DNA of 64,000 nt from Pyrocephalus nanus (lineage: Eukaryota; Chordata; Aves; Passeriformes; Tyrannidae), in assembly GCA_038380795.1 (NCBI GenBank), contig CM076260.1, forward strand, positions 30,476,634 through 30,540,633. Reading direction: 5' to 3'. How positions within the stretch are numbered: position 1 is the stretch's first letter; every line of letters begins with the position of its first letter. This document shows, piece by piece, positions 37,601 to 49,950 of this stretch. A program made the position numbers and the translations under genes. The notes under the pieces were generated by a model, which was given only the letters and a program-made list of their open reading frames with translations, did not search any database and was not told the DNA's origin.

Positions 37601-38869
37601 GTTAGGTGTTACTGAATGCTACAGAAGGTAAACAGAGCAGTGCAGCCATGGAAACCATTGCACCAGCAGGTCTCCTCTGGAATGCACAGAACCTCAGAGG
37701 GATGCACAGAACTACCCAAACTACACCTCCTTCCTTTCTGTGCTTCCCACTTACTTCCTCTTCTGTCTTGAAATGAATCATCATCAGTGAACAGGTAAAG
37801 AGGAACTGTCAATCTATATGCTTCTCTGAGCTCCAGAGTTAGGCTTCTGAAGCTATTGTCAATAAAGAAAAGCTTGTTCTTTCCTCCATAAAATATATAT
37901 TATTTCCTAGTTGTCTGAAACTCCAAATCTCAAGACCTTTCATTTCTTTTAAAAAATTGAGTTCCACTTGAAATCATTGACTAGCCAGCAGATGACTGCA
38001 CCAAATTGCCACAGTTTTGAATAGTGGATGCACAGCTTCTGAAAATAAAGAGAAAACTGTCAGACGATGTATGCACATTAGCCAAAGGAATAAAAATATG
38101 TATTTTCATAATTTATACACAGGTGCTAGCAAATAAATATAACCTACAAAGTACAACACTCCATTAGTCTTGCCTTATTCTCTCTTAACTAGAGGATTGT
38201 ATGTGTTATACAAACCCTAAAATAACCAAAAATAGTGAGTGGTATTCATTACTGATTTCATTCTACTGAAGATAGCACAGACACAATGAGGAACAGATTC
38301 TGGATCAGCATCTCAACTACCTGTATTTAGACAAGTACTAATTAAATAAACTCCATTCAGCAATTGTTTCTGCAAACCCTAATCCTTTTAATATGTAGTC
38401 ATTAAAAAAAAAAATAAAGAGAGAGAGAATTTTACTTGGGACTACTTTGAAACACTTGAAGTATCATACACAATGATATTGCAGAAACATATGAAACACC
38501 TCAAAAAGAAATAGAAAACAAACACAGACACCATTCACTGTGCCTCTACAAACTCAACACATTCACACAATTATTATTTTGGAAATTGAAATAAAGAAGG
38601 ATCACCCTGTCTGAAATTTAGTTGTTTCAACATATTTTTACACTGATACTTTATGTATCTACTCCCTACAGGGAATAGCTGAGGACTAGCAATGTTTTTA
38701 AATCATTGTGTAAGTAGCCACAGAAGTATTTAACCATAGCAGCATTAAATTCACATTGACCTAATTTAACAAAAAGATGTGTTTTTTGCAATGACTTTTT
38801 TATCATTTACACCCAAATCCAGTCACAGCTGTGATGGTGAAGAGACTTAATGCCATACTTTTGATTTGG

Positions 38870-38965
38870 TGGAGGGGGGAGGAGTGGAGCTTTTTGTGAA
38901 CGAGTTGTTTTAGGGGGGTCGTTGTTTTTGTTGGTTTTTTGGGGGTGTTTGCTTGCTTTTTTTTT
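38870..38965. repeat. G/T-rich low-complexity tract
   Basis: Alternating G runs and T runs on the + strand (GGAGGGGGGAGGAG, TTTTAGGGGGGTCG, TTTTTTGGGGGTG, T9) sit immediately 5' of the small CpG-rich island. Confidence 0.85.
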
Positions 38966-39034
38966 CTAATTGCATCTGTTTTTCTTTGAAATTCCTTTGA
39001 GGAATTAATTACCTTATATTTGTTATAAGATTAA

Positions 39035-39320
39035 CTCTCCCTGCGGGGATGAGCGGGGGAGCAGGACATGTCCTGCCATCTGCCCGCGATGCTGCTGCCC
39101 CGGACCCCGCAACAGCCGCTCCTGCGGCCGCCCCTGGCGGGCGGGAGCTGGGGGGCTCCGTGCACCCCTCCCCGCCGCGGGACGCCACTGCCACCTGCTG
39201 AGGGCACCGAGCTACTTACGGTCCCGGCCCCCGGCAGCCCCCCGGCCCCCCGGAGGTCGCCCCCCATGCAGCCTCTGGGGGACGGGGGCGCCGCCGGTGC
39301 CGGGAACTGAGGAGGATGCG
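39035..39320. promoter_or_regulatory. Isolated small CpG-rich island
   Basis: About 285 bp of very GC-rich, CpG-dense DNA (CCCGCGATGC, GCGGCCGCCCC, CCCGCCGCGGGACG, GGGGGCGCCGCCGG) stands alone in AT-rich DNA. It lies 10 kb upstream of the KCNQ5 island. An 80-codon + frame and two - frames overlap in it, which reflects composition rather than coding. No splice donor with a good consensus follows. Possible roles are a distal or alternative KCNQ5 first exon, a lncRNA promoter or an enhancer. None is shown by the sequence alone. Confidence 0.65.
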
Positions 39321-41565
39321 GAGGATGCTTTCACTTGGATGCGAGTATTCACACAGCAGCGTCACAGCGCTAGGGACGGTGTCAAATAAAGACAAATTTA
39401 GGGCCCTCCCTTTTCTTTCCGTTCCCTCCCCACAGCTACTTAGTTTACCAGTCTCAGCCTTCTAAAGCAGCTGGTTTAGTATTCTGAAGCAAAAAGAAAT
39501 TATGTTTAGAGCCTTCATGGTTGTGGAGCATCTCCAAAATGTGTGTTTTGCTGTCTTTTTTTTTTTTTTTTTTTTTAGGAAGAGAAGGTGCTGGATCGGT
39601 AGGCAGCAAATAATTATGCAAGAGAAGGTCAGGTTTCACGATGGACATTATTGCTCCTAACTAATGTGGTGCATGAACACAAAATACCTTTAACAAGGCT
39701 CCCCAACCAAAAGCACTGTACAAAAGAGATTGTCATATATCATTTTAAGGAAAGAAAACATGGGTTTTTTTGTAAGAGGCAATAAGATTGTAATCATTAT
39801 TACTTGGGGTCTAAAGCAACATTGGTCTTCCAAAATTGTCATCAGCATTGCAAATGCTCCCCTCTTTAGAAAATAAAGTCAGTAATTCCTCATCAATTGA
39901 GCAGAAATAAACAATAAAATGTTTATTACTTTCTGGGGCCCATTTGTTTCAGCAGGAAACTGTCTCCACTGTTATGCTACTCAAGTGTACAGATTCGCTC
40001 TGGAAACGGAGACGTATCCTTATCTGTATGGATTTAAATATGGAAAGAGACAGTGAATGGAAAGAACAACTTCAATACGATATTTTAGGTTACAACTGAA
40101 TCGTGTGTTTATGGCCCCAGACAGTGTGCTCTGCAAAATGTTCCAAAACACTCATCTCTAAGCTTTCAACTATTTCCCCCTTTTGCTCCAGAGAAACATT
40201 TTGAGAAAGAAAAAAAGAAAAAAGGTTTGCTATCAGGATCTGGCATACAGAAGGTAGAATAATTATGATAACTACTTCCAACTGAGTTATAAAGGCAGCT
40301 TGTTGCTTTTACTTACCACTCATCTTTATCATGTAGGCCATCACTTCTTTTTAAAATATGTGAGAGTTTTGCTTCCAGTACTGGATCTTTGCATTATAAA
40401 AGCAATTTTTAAATCACAGTTTTATAGTGCACCTTTTAGAAGATAATGGCTTAAATTTCTAGTTTCCCTCTTTATTGCAGTGATGTGATAGCTGCTTCTA
40501 TAAACCAGTCTAGATAATATGTCATATCTCTCTTCAGCAGCTACTGCACACATGATATAGGAAACTCTCCTGCTACTGGTTACTCATTAAAGTTAAGTGA
40601 TAGGGATCCACATGGCAAGGTTAAATTTCAACACTTTAAACCCTGCTGAAAGTTGCTAATAATAATGTTTAATTTTCATTCCAAGCATTTATGGTATCAT
40701 CAACTTGAGCCAATTGTTTTCTTCTCATTAGTTGGAACTGATGAACCCCCTTCAGAATGAAAATCTTCAAGCAGAATAACCAAACAGAGCCAGAATTTGA
40801 CCCCTGCTTAAATTAAACAACCTAAATGAGTTTAATGTGAATGTCCTATTAACTAGAGGCAAAGTTTGACCAAGATTTTCAAGAAGGGACAGAGATTTCA
40901 ACACTTTAGCAGGGAAACTTTAACAAAAATATTATATTCAAACTGGGAGAACTCAATGTTTTCTTTAAATGGTCCAGTATGTAGGACAATTAAAATAACT
41001 ATTCCTTAATTAAAAAAATAATATTAAATGCTGCCTTTTTACTTGGGGATAATAACATTTGCAACTAATCATCACCCATAATCTCTTGACAGTGAAAAGT
41101 GCTGCTGCGAAAAATTCAGCCAAGTTCAAACCATCTCACAGGAAAAGAAAGAGATGAGAAAAGGAAGGATGTTTGCTATGGCAGAGACAGCTGGAGAAAG
41201 GAAAGGGAAACCAATGGAAGTGTTGGGACCCATGGTGGAGACAGAGCAGGCACCTGGTCTTGTGCTGTTCTTCAGAGTTATGCTCACATGGCACTGTGCC
41301 ATGATGCCTCTCTCTGCTCATTCTCCTGTCCTCCTCCTTTTTGGAGAAGCAATTGGAGGAACTATTACACCAAAGGCAGAAACCACTGCTATCCTTTCAA
41401 CCCTCTGCCCCCCACACATAAGGTTTGTGATTTTGCAGCAGGGGCAGGATATCAGCAGTGACAGATGCTTATGTGCCTTAGAGTATTGACCAGGTCAAAC
41501 TTATCAATGGGTTTTTATTTCACAGGGTAGGTCATAAAGTATTCATTGCTCAAGGTCATCTAGAC
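39321..41565. other. Non-coding, nothing recognised
   Basis: AT-rich DNA with a T21 run at 39556-39576. The overlapping 120- and 111-codon frames at 41099-41489 lack any recognisable domain. Confidence 0.45.
39556..39576. repeat. poly(T) tract
   Basis: A run of 21 T. No LINE or SINE end is recognised beside it. Confidence 0.95.
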
Positions 41566-41900
41566 TCATGGAATATTTTAGGTTGGAAAGAACTTCTAGA
41601 GGTCATCTACTCCAACTTACCCAACACATGGCTCTCATCAAATTTACATCAGGTTCCTTGAGGCCTGCTAAGCTTTGAAAAACTCCAAGGACAGAGATTT
41701 CGCATCCCATATGGGTACCTGTGCCAGTGTTCAACCACTCTCATGTTAAAAGATTGTGGGTTTTGCCTTATATCTATATTTGTACATCTTGCTTCTCATA
41801 CAAATACTTCCCTGCTAAATCTGGCCTATGGTATTTAATTATTGTCTCCTCAGCCTTAAAAGGATATTAAAACCCACTTTTGGTTATATGTTTCCTTGCA
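41566..41900 (-). mobile_element. CR1 LINE 3' end, antisense, degenerate
   Basis: Antisense CR1. Its 3' tip is TCATGGAATATTTTAGGTTGG with GAGGTCATCTACTCCAAC. It is followed by GAAAAACTCCAAGGACAGAG and the CCAGTGTTCAACCACTCTC block that encodes the ORF2 C-terminus in other copies. Many substitutions and no open frame. The inner boundary near 41.9 kb is approximate. Confidence 0.75.
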
Positions 41901-44214
41901 GATAATGATATATGCAGAGACATAAAACAAGCTAGCTTTAGAGATATCACAGCTTCTATTTCATTCCTCTTTTGAAATAGAATATCTACCTCCAGCCTTT
42001 CTCTAGGAATGCAGTTGTTAGACCACCCTTTTAAGCAGCATGTGAAAAAGCCCTGTTCTGAACTATCATCTTATTCCCCATGTTTATGATTCCTGTTTAC
42101 CTGTCATTATAAATTCTCTCTCATTATTGTTCCTATCTCACAGCCTCACTAGGTCAGCTAGATTCCTCTTAACACTTGCTTTCTTATTTTTTGTCTTTCT
42201 CCTGATTGAGATTTTTGAAGTGCATGCTTTAGGATAAGATTTAAGAACATGAGCAAGTCAAGTGCCTAACTATGCCTGTAGAAGCCTACGGTGTTCCTTT
42301 CTGGTATGCTGTGCTTCCAGCAGCTCCAGCTGAATGTCTTTACTCATCCAGCAGGAGGTCTTGAGGGCCCCACTGACCTTAGACACTTTCACCTCCACCT
42401 TTACAGTTTACCTATTGATAGGAATAAACTTCATTGACTTCAATAGGAACAGAGTAGCAGAAACAAGGAGTCCCAAGCACACAATTCCTACCAAAGTTTT
42501 CCAGTGACTAGTGGTCCTCTGATACATTAATGAAAGCATATGCTGTCAGAGTTCTTATTTATTCCAGCTTTCTGTGGTGCCTCTATCTTATAAGTAAGTT
42601 CTTGTCATGTCACTTGAATAACTTAGAGGACATATTTTATTCAAATTCTTTGAGTATCATAAATGCTGTCAAACTATTTGAACAGGCACATTGAAAAGGC
42701 CAAATATCTTTGTATTTTTTATTAAAAAGGGCAGTAAATTATTTTTTTAATTTTAAAATGTACCTTCAGAATACATTAGGGTGGTGATTAACCATCTAAT
42801 TTAGAAAAATGTTATTCCAGTTACAAAGAATTACAATAATTTAGTTTCGAGTCCTACATTTATGCTATGAATAAAACTTAAGATGTAAGAACATTTGTAT
42901 GCAAGATGAACAGCTAATGATCTTTAGAGAATATTAAATCACTCCAAGATCTGAAGAGAGACTTCAGATGACAGGAAACACTGTGCTTTAGTCCCTAAAA
43001 TTTGAAGTCCTAAACCAAGAGCAGAAACCAGACTCCTATAATAGGACTAGGCCATCTCAATAATGCATGAAGTGTATAGGCACCTTCACATGAGGGTCAC
43101 AGAAGCCAGGGCACGAAACAAGGGACCTTTTAAACTTGCTAGAAACATGCAGACAGTATCTTCTGTCGTATCCCATATGTGAGATTAGTGATGCTGCCAA
43201 CCTGTCCCAGTGTTCAGTGGCCAGAGTACTCCCTCAAGCCTCAGCACGGCTCTGCTGCCCAGGAGCAACTCTGCAGCACAAGCACTCCCAGGCAAGAGCA
43301 CCTGAAGTGGTTGGCTCTCTCCATGCTACTCTGCACAGATTTATCTTAAATTTGTTTGGGACAGAGAGATACATGTAAACTATGTTCCAGTTGAATAAAG
43401 TGAAGACTGACATGCTTCTATGTATTTTCAGAAAACAAAAAAATTAGATGATTCTAAAATAATAATATCAAAAATATTTCAGTACTTCAAAGATTAGGCC
43501 ACAGTTGAACAGGAATATTTTTAATCAGAGCTGTGATAATACAAGTGGAAGAGATGTGCAGAGGTGGGGAAAGATGAGATGACCAGAAGTTCATGTCTGG
43601 TAAATAATAAAGGTCACTGCAGTTTAAAGATAAAGCTCATAATGAGGTACATCTCATGTATTTTGATATTTTATCAGCGACCAGCTGTATTCAGGTACAT
43701 CCCTAGATGATCTAATGCATCACTAAGACTAGATATCGCTGTATCTTAAAGGAGTTTTGCTAACGCTAGGGATCAAGCTGAGCTTTCACAAAATATTTCC
43801 TCCATACCCAAAGAAACCAGAAATAAGTCCAAACCAAAAAAAATCTTTACTTGTTTCCTACACTGGAAACCTGAAAAAAGAATGTCCTCTTACTGAATTC
43901 TAAAGTAGCTGTATTCTGACCTTGACAGATTTCTTCAAGTCTTGACGTGGGTTGTTATCATGCCTGCTGGAGGGAACTGCTGACATGCAAGCTAGCCAAA
44001 TTATACTCTTCTCCTTGAAAACAAATAATTTTGAAGACAATATCCCAAGGATCCCAAGATTCTCTTTTCATATTTAGAAACTCTATTGAGTTACAAAAGA
44101 CTGCAATAAACATTTACATTTTTGATTGGCATGTTTTCTTCAGAACTTCTAGGTATTATGGGGAGTATGATTTTGAAAATCCATATATTCTGAGAAAACA
44201 AACCTTTTTATCTG

Positions 44215-44233
44215 AAAAAAAAAAAAAAAAAAA
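44215..44233. repeat. poly(A) tract
   Basis: Nineteen consecutive A followed by A/C-rich text (ACAAAAAAAACCCAAAAC). Confidence 0.95.
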
Positions 44234-44526
44234 CAAAAAAAACCCAAAACATTTCATATCCTATTCTATTTGTATTATATTCCCAGCTCAGGATGGTAGA
44301 CTGTTCAGCAGTTCTCAGTATAGATTCATGTCTTTGGTTTTGTCTTTTTTAGTTTTTTTTAATGACCAAATTACTTGTTTTGCTAGATTAGAGAGTGAGA
44401 ATGGTCTATGGAGCAGGACCTGCAGCTGTGGCAGGGTTTGCACCATTCAAGATATACAGTTTTGTTTTGTCAACAGACTGCTTGTTTGGGAGTCCAGGTG
44501 GTTGAATCATAGAGGGAGGAGGCTTA

Positions 44527-44600
44527 GGGAGGAAGGAAGGAAGGAAGGAAGAGAAGCATCACAAAATAGTAAACAAACAAACAAAGAAACTAAACAAAAC
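44527..44600. repeat. (GGAA)n followed by (AAAC)n low complexity
   Basis: Five clean GGAA units at 44531-44550, preceded by GGGA. Some 20 bp further on, AAAC units start at 44571 and decay into A-rich sequence. Confidence 0.9.
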
Positions 44601-47600
44601 AACTAAAAATAAAAGAGAAAGCAAAGGAGATGAACAGGAGAGCCATTTAGGAGAGAATGTCTTGAGGTCTGGTAATGACTTTACAGACAGGCATGTCTTA
44701 TTAATGGAGAGTGATGTTTAGGTATTTAGTTAAGTAGGAATCAATGGAATAAATTAATTCTCTTATCAGGAATTAATATCTGATGAGGGATAGGAAATAC
44801 TAGATGTCAGGGAGCAAAATAAACATTTTGCCAGGACAGCCAGATAGCACAGAAGTAAGGCCAGGAATTTCTACCATTGATCTTGACCAGGTAAGGAAAG
44901 AAGGCCAAGCTGTTCCTCTAGCTGGAAAGGAGCAAAGAGTTCCTGGCAGATGAAAGGATCTAACTAATAGTTTGTGAACTGGTCTTGGTTTTAACAGGTG
45001 TAATAACCAGGCAAAAGTGTTTTTAGCATACCTGTGGCCAAGGAGGCAAAAGTACTGAGAGTGAGCTATTCTTGTCTTGTCTTCAGATTAAAATTTATCC
45101 TGTACTGGTAGTAACACAGAGAGATGGTCTGCTTGGAATGAAAGTCTGGTGTCAGGATAGCTCTTTGTGAAGACAGGTCTTCCTCAGAGTTAGTAACCTC
45201 ATAACAGTTTAATATCAAGATTAACAAATAAAGGGGACATCAAAATAAATTACTTTTAAAGGTACTCCCTTGAGTTCAGGGCTAAGGGACCTCATGAAGA
45301 ATGCACAGGAAGGTTGGGCCATCCTTTCTGCTGTGTTTGGTGTTTGAATGCCTCATGCTATTGACAGTCATGGTTTTATTAACTTATATAAAAAAAAGCT
45401 TGCAGGAAAATATTCCAACATCTTGGAATATTAATGTCATGTATTCCAACATTTTTTAATATTAATATCAGAGCCCTGGTACAGCTGCTAGCACATTACA
45501 TGTGCTGACTGGACAGCTTGTAATATGCATCCTAATATGCTGCTCACCTCATCTGACATTTTGCTCCTGATTTATTACACAATAGCGATGCTTGATTTGG
45601 GGTTTCCTGAAGGTGCATACTAGGTATTCCAGGCTATACAACAGGTCAACATAGCAAATAAATTGTTCCTAACACGTAAGAGATTGGAAAACTTATTCCT
45701 GACTGTTGTATGCTTGTCACCAAGAATAGCTGTGAGTATTCCCTCTCCATATAATTAGGCAGAAAGCTAAAAACCTTACAAAGAGATGCAAAACTAGAGC
45801 ACATATGATACCTCACAATATTATATAACACGAAAAAGGTTATTAACAAGGAACACAAATGAACTCAAAACATGACACCACAGTAAACTGACTTTTGCAA
45901 AGTGTTGCTACGAAGGCCCTCCAGCTTGCACTCTGGCTGCTTTTCTGCTTATAACAGCCACTGTATGTCTGTGATTTCTACTGCTCTCTCTTTTGCTGCA
46001 CTTGAGCATCTTAAACTGTTCCACGAATTTATGCTAACAATCCCTCTCTCCGTGAACACATTGCTACCACCCCATGACAGATAAGTGATTGAACGTATCT
46101 GTAGAATGCAACTGAAGAGAGATTCTTCATATCCATATAAATACTAAAATAGGTACACAACTGGTTTTCAGCAGCTCACTAAGCATCTGTCAGCGACTTG
46201 AGGCAACTACATCCTCAGGTACTTTGAACTTGATGTGGACAGGCTCCAGGTTCTATTTGGCCTAGCAGCACGGAGCAAAGCAGTGAACTGGACATGCTGG
46301 CCTCCGGTCAGGGCCCTCCAACCCAACTGGGCTTCTTTTTTTCCCCTCTTTTTTTATGCCCTGTAACAAGGTTCTTCTTCTATTAGTATCTACCCTGTGT
46401 CAAAATTGCACCATTGCATTACAGTATTCTTGTTATTTATTTGCAAATTTAGTCCTTGTGAATGCCTGCTTTAAATTCTAGTGTGTCTAACCCCAAACCT
46501 GTAATAGTAGGTGGCTTAGAACTTTACACAGTCTAGCAAAAAACACATTTTATTATAAATAATGAATAAGAGACTATTGGTGTTGTTTAAATTACTTCCT
46601 TTCTTTTATTAAAGTAAACTCAGAAATTCTAATTTAAGACAATATATCACAAGTAACTCATTGGAATGAAAACCCTGATAATACCAAACTTATGTAACAT
46701 TTGGTTCCTGATCAGCAAAGATTGTATGTATCAGCTGATTCTTCCACAAGTCAGGATATATAACATTTAATGTATACACTTGGAAAAAAACAGTTACTTA
46801 AAATTTAGGAATATGCTGTTGACATTTGCCTTAAAGCACAGTAATAGCTACTCCCAAGCTGCACTTTAGCATGCTATTTTACTTGCCCCTCTGCTAGTGT
46901 TATATACTGTACCTGTAGCCTTGAGAAGTCAAGATTCCTTGGGATGTTCTTGCCTTGGAGATTTCGTCAAGTAGATCCTCTTACTGACACCTGAACCCAG
47001 GGTGACCTCGGACCATGCAGGCATGCTAGAATTTCACACGATTCATCTCTGTAGGTATTATATAGTCTGAAGCCAAAATATCAGGGGAATTTGTTGTCCT
47101 ATAAATGTAGACCCATATTTTGCAATAAATACTTAGATGAGGACTAGCTTTGATACACAGTACAGCTCCTCTGCCTGCTACAGGGCAGGCAGCTGCCTGG
47201 GTGCTAATGATCTACTCCACATTCAACCAGCGTATCATGCCCTGGTTATCTGACATATGAACAAGTAGAGATTAGAATAATTACCATCAATGTCTTCTCA
47301 TAATACATATTTTTAAAAGGATTTATTTAATAACAGATAACAGATGGGAAAATACACTTGTTCACATACTGTAAAAAATAAAATAATTCATCACTAAGTG
47401 TATTACTTTTGTTTGCTTCTAGCTGTCCCAGCATCTATGGCTACATTTCAATATTGGTCATATTTGTGCTCACATATTTGTACTCACAGACTGTTTTCCT
47501 TACGATTATTTAAATTAATTGATGATTTTAAGCACCACTAGAGGGCACAGAATTATAACAATATTTCTTAGTGGATCACAAAAGGAACATCAGGAACTTG

Positions 47601-48613
47601 AGTTCAGTAATTTTCACAGTTTATTTTCCCAGTCCATGGTTTAAAGCCTCGATTCTATCAACAGTGGTGCTGTGAGCTGTGCCATTGCACACTCACAGCA
47701 ATCAAACAAAGCTCAGGGGTGAGTTCTTGCAGGACAGAGGCCTGGCTGAGCAGGTTGGACCATGTGCTCTCAGTTGAATGGCACAGTTTGGCTTTCCAGA
47801 ACTTGAGTACCAACCCTCAAATATTTTACTTGAGTGACCAAGGCCCGCTTAAATCTAAGCATGGAGGAGCAGCTAGTGCTAAAGGCTGCTGTACATCTTC
47901 AGCTGTACATGGATATACAGGGATGAGAAAAATGAAGAGTATAAACACTTGCATATATCAAACCACGGAAATGCAAACAAGTAGTGAATGAAGGATTAAC
48001 TAACTCAATTTACAATTCAAAGAAAGAAGAGTAGATATGTGCCACTGGAAAGCTTAAATATTAATAGAGTTTCTGTGGATAGTTGTATCAACTACTTAAC
48101 ATCTGTTTTGACATGTGTGCTGTTTCTGCCATCCCTTATCATGAGTTTGAGTGGCTGCTGGGGTTCACATTTTAGAAGGTTCCTGTTTGAAGTTGCCTGC
48201 AGTGGAGGAGAAAGTGTGGTGGAGAAAGGAAGAAGTTTAAGCTCTTCATTTAAAGACATCTGACTGAATGGCTTTGGACATGTAGCAGCGAATAAGTACT
48301 GTTGATGTGTCCGTGTTGCGTTAGTAGGGGCACGTAGTTAATGTTCACAGACAGAACATGCTTTGCAGCTTCTTTTCTGGAAGTTGAAGATGGTCTGTTA
48401 ATCAAAGCTTGAGAGCCTGGCCCCTAAGCAGTCAGAACGAAAAAAACCCCAATGAAATTTAATTGAATTTCTGAATGCTTCTATTGAATTTCGCTTAACA
48501 TTAGCATCCACAATTACTACTTTTCATTAACCCTTCAGGAATTAGCGTCACATTTTCACACCACGGTGCTCAGGCTGCAAAACCAGTGACACGCAGCTAT
48601 TTTTCATGAAGTT

Positions 48614-48622
48614 GGTGCTGAA
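48614..48622 (-). promoter_or_regulatory. Possible REST/RE1 half-site
   Basis: GGTGCTGAA on the + strand is the exact complement of the TTCAGCACC half of the RE1 motif, at the upstream edge of the KCNQ5 island. The partner half is not at the canonical spacing. A loosely similar GGCGCTGCC lies at 48662-48670 but in the wrong order. A 9-bp match is weak evidence. Confidence 0.25.
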
Positions 48623-49890
48623 GTGCCGGGCGGTGCTCCCAGGCGCCCCCGGGGGACGGCGGGCGCTGCCGAGCCCCGGCCCCAGGAGCGGTACGGGCGG
48701 CGGCTGCTCCACATCAGGCGGCCGCGGGGTGTGGGGGCAGATCCGGTGGGGTGTCCGGGGGGTCGCCCCCCGAGCCCGGGCGATAACCGGGGCCAAAGCG
48801 GGCACGGTGCGGCGGCCGCGCTTGCGAGTGCCAGGGTGGGTGGTGTTTTTTCCGCAAGCTCACCTTGATGCGGCGGGGCGTAAAAGGGCCGCGCTCGGCA
48901 GGGGGAGCATCGCTGTCTCGGCGCAGCGCGGGCACGGAGCGGCAGCACCGCTGTGCTCCGGCCGCACCGTACCGGGGCCGGAGCTGACGAGGGCCGAGGG
49001 GAAGCCCGCAGGGAAGGCAGCCCGCGCCGCCGCCGCTGCTGGGATCTGCCGTCTCGCCGCGGCACGAGGCAGGGACACGGCGGAAGAGCCGGAGCGAAGT
49101 GCCGGGCCGCACCGCCCCCTCGGGGGGACACCCGGTGGCTCGTCTGCGCTGCCCCGCCCGGGCCGGCCGCGCTCCCCGGCCGCAGAGGGGTCCCGCTGTC
49201 GGCCCATCCTCCCCTGCGCCGCCGCCGGGACTTACGGCAGTTTTGTTACTTTCTCGGACTTACATGGACATTTCCCGGGAGTGCGTGTAGTCCGCGGGCG
49301 CAGCGTCCCGCCAGGCTCTTGCCGCCCGCCCCGCCGCGGGCACTGCCGCTGCCTCTGCCGCTTGAACCCCGGGACGCGGAGGCGCCCGGCGGCGCGGCCC
49401 CTGCCTGCCCCCACCGGCCCGCCTTCCTCGCCTACTTTCTCCGCCGCTCGGAGCGAGAGCAACAGCTTGCCCGGCTCTGCCGAGCCAAACGACGCAGGAG
49501 GCAGCGAGGGAGCGGGCGGCAAGAGGCACCACCGAGCCGCGGCCTCTCCGCCGGAGCCGCGCGGAGCTGCCCTCCCTCCCTCCGCCCCGTCCCGGGCCGC
49601 GGAACCACGCCGGGCGGCGCTGCGGGGGCCGGCGGCGGGGCGCCGCCGCCCGGGAGGAGAGCGCGCCCGGGGGGGCGCCCGCTCCCTCGTCGGGGCCCCC
49701 GCGAAGCTGCCGCAGGCCGGCCCGCCTCGCCGGGCGCCCAAAGTGGCCCGCGCCCCCGCGCCCCGCGGGCGCCGCCCGGAGACCCTCGGCCCCCGCTGCC
49801 TCTTGCGGGCTGCCGCCGCAGGGTGCTTGGCCACCGCCGCCCGCGCCCTGCTCCGCCGCGGCCCCGGCGCCCGCCCCGGCGCCCGGGGTG

Positions 49891-49950
49891 ATGCTATGCC
49901 CCGCAACCACGGCGGCGGGGAGGAGGGCGGCTCCGCGGGGCTCTGGGTGA
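49891..49950 (+). other. Upstream ORF overlapping the KCNQ5 start
   Basis: An ATG 5 nt before the KCNQ5 start codon opens a 19-codon frame in a different phase, ending at TGA 49948-49950. Both ATGs have G at -3. A scanning ribosome that starts here terminates 52 nt past the KCNQ5 start and cannot read KCNQ5. This arrangement usually lowers translation of the main frame. It is relevant only if transcription starts upstream of 49891, which is expected. Confidence 0.6.

Larger units (their letters stand above)
30848..39034. other. Long non-coding stretch
   Basis: About 8 kb of AT-rich intergenic DNA without a recognisable gene. It contains poly(A) at about 31258-31272, a (GT)15 run at 31781-31810, T17 at 33724-33740 and a 14-bp tandem duplication at 34638-34665. 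A G/T-rich low-complexity patch at about 38870-38965 leads into the CpG-rich island. Open frames are all under 70 codons. Confidence 0.45.
41901..48609. other. Long non-coding stretch upstream of KCNQ5
   Basis: About 6.7 kb of AT-rich intergenic DNA. It contains A19 at 44215-44233 and a (GGAA)n/(AAAC)n cluster at 44527-44600. The 191-codon frame at 44031-44606 runs through both low-complexity tracts and is not a credible gene. No CR1 termini and no RNA genes are seen. Distal KCNQ5 control elements may lie here but none can be read directly. Confidence 0.45.

Noticed and set aside
38404..38430. An AAAATAAAGAGAGAGAG stretch considered as a polyadenylation site
   Set aside because: Low-complexity A/GA sequence with no transcript evidence upstream.
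41099..41489. Overlapping 120- and 111-codon plus-strand frames
   Set aside because: Two different frames over the same DNA, no recognised domains, no promoter or splice signals.
44031..44606. A 191-codon plus-strand frame
   Set aside because: It runs through A19 and through GGAA/AAAC repeats, giving Lys/Asn/Gly-rich text. No domain or splice context.
48953..49891. A 312-codon plus-strand frame just before KCNQ5
   Set aside because: A different frame from KCNQ5, low complexity, and explained by CpG island composition.
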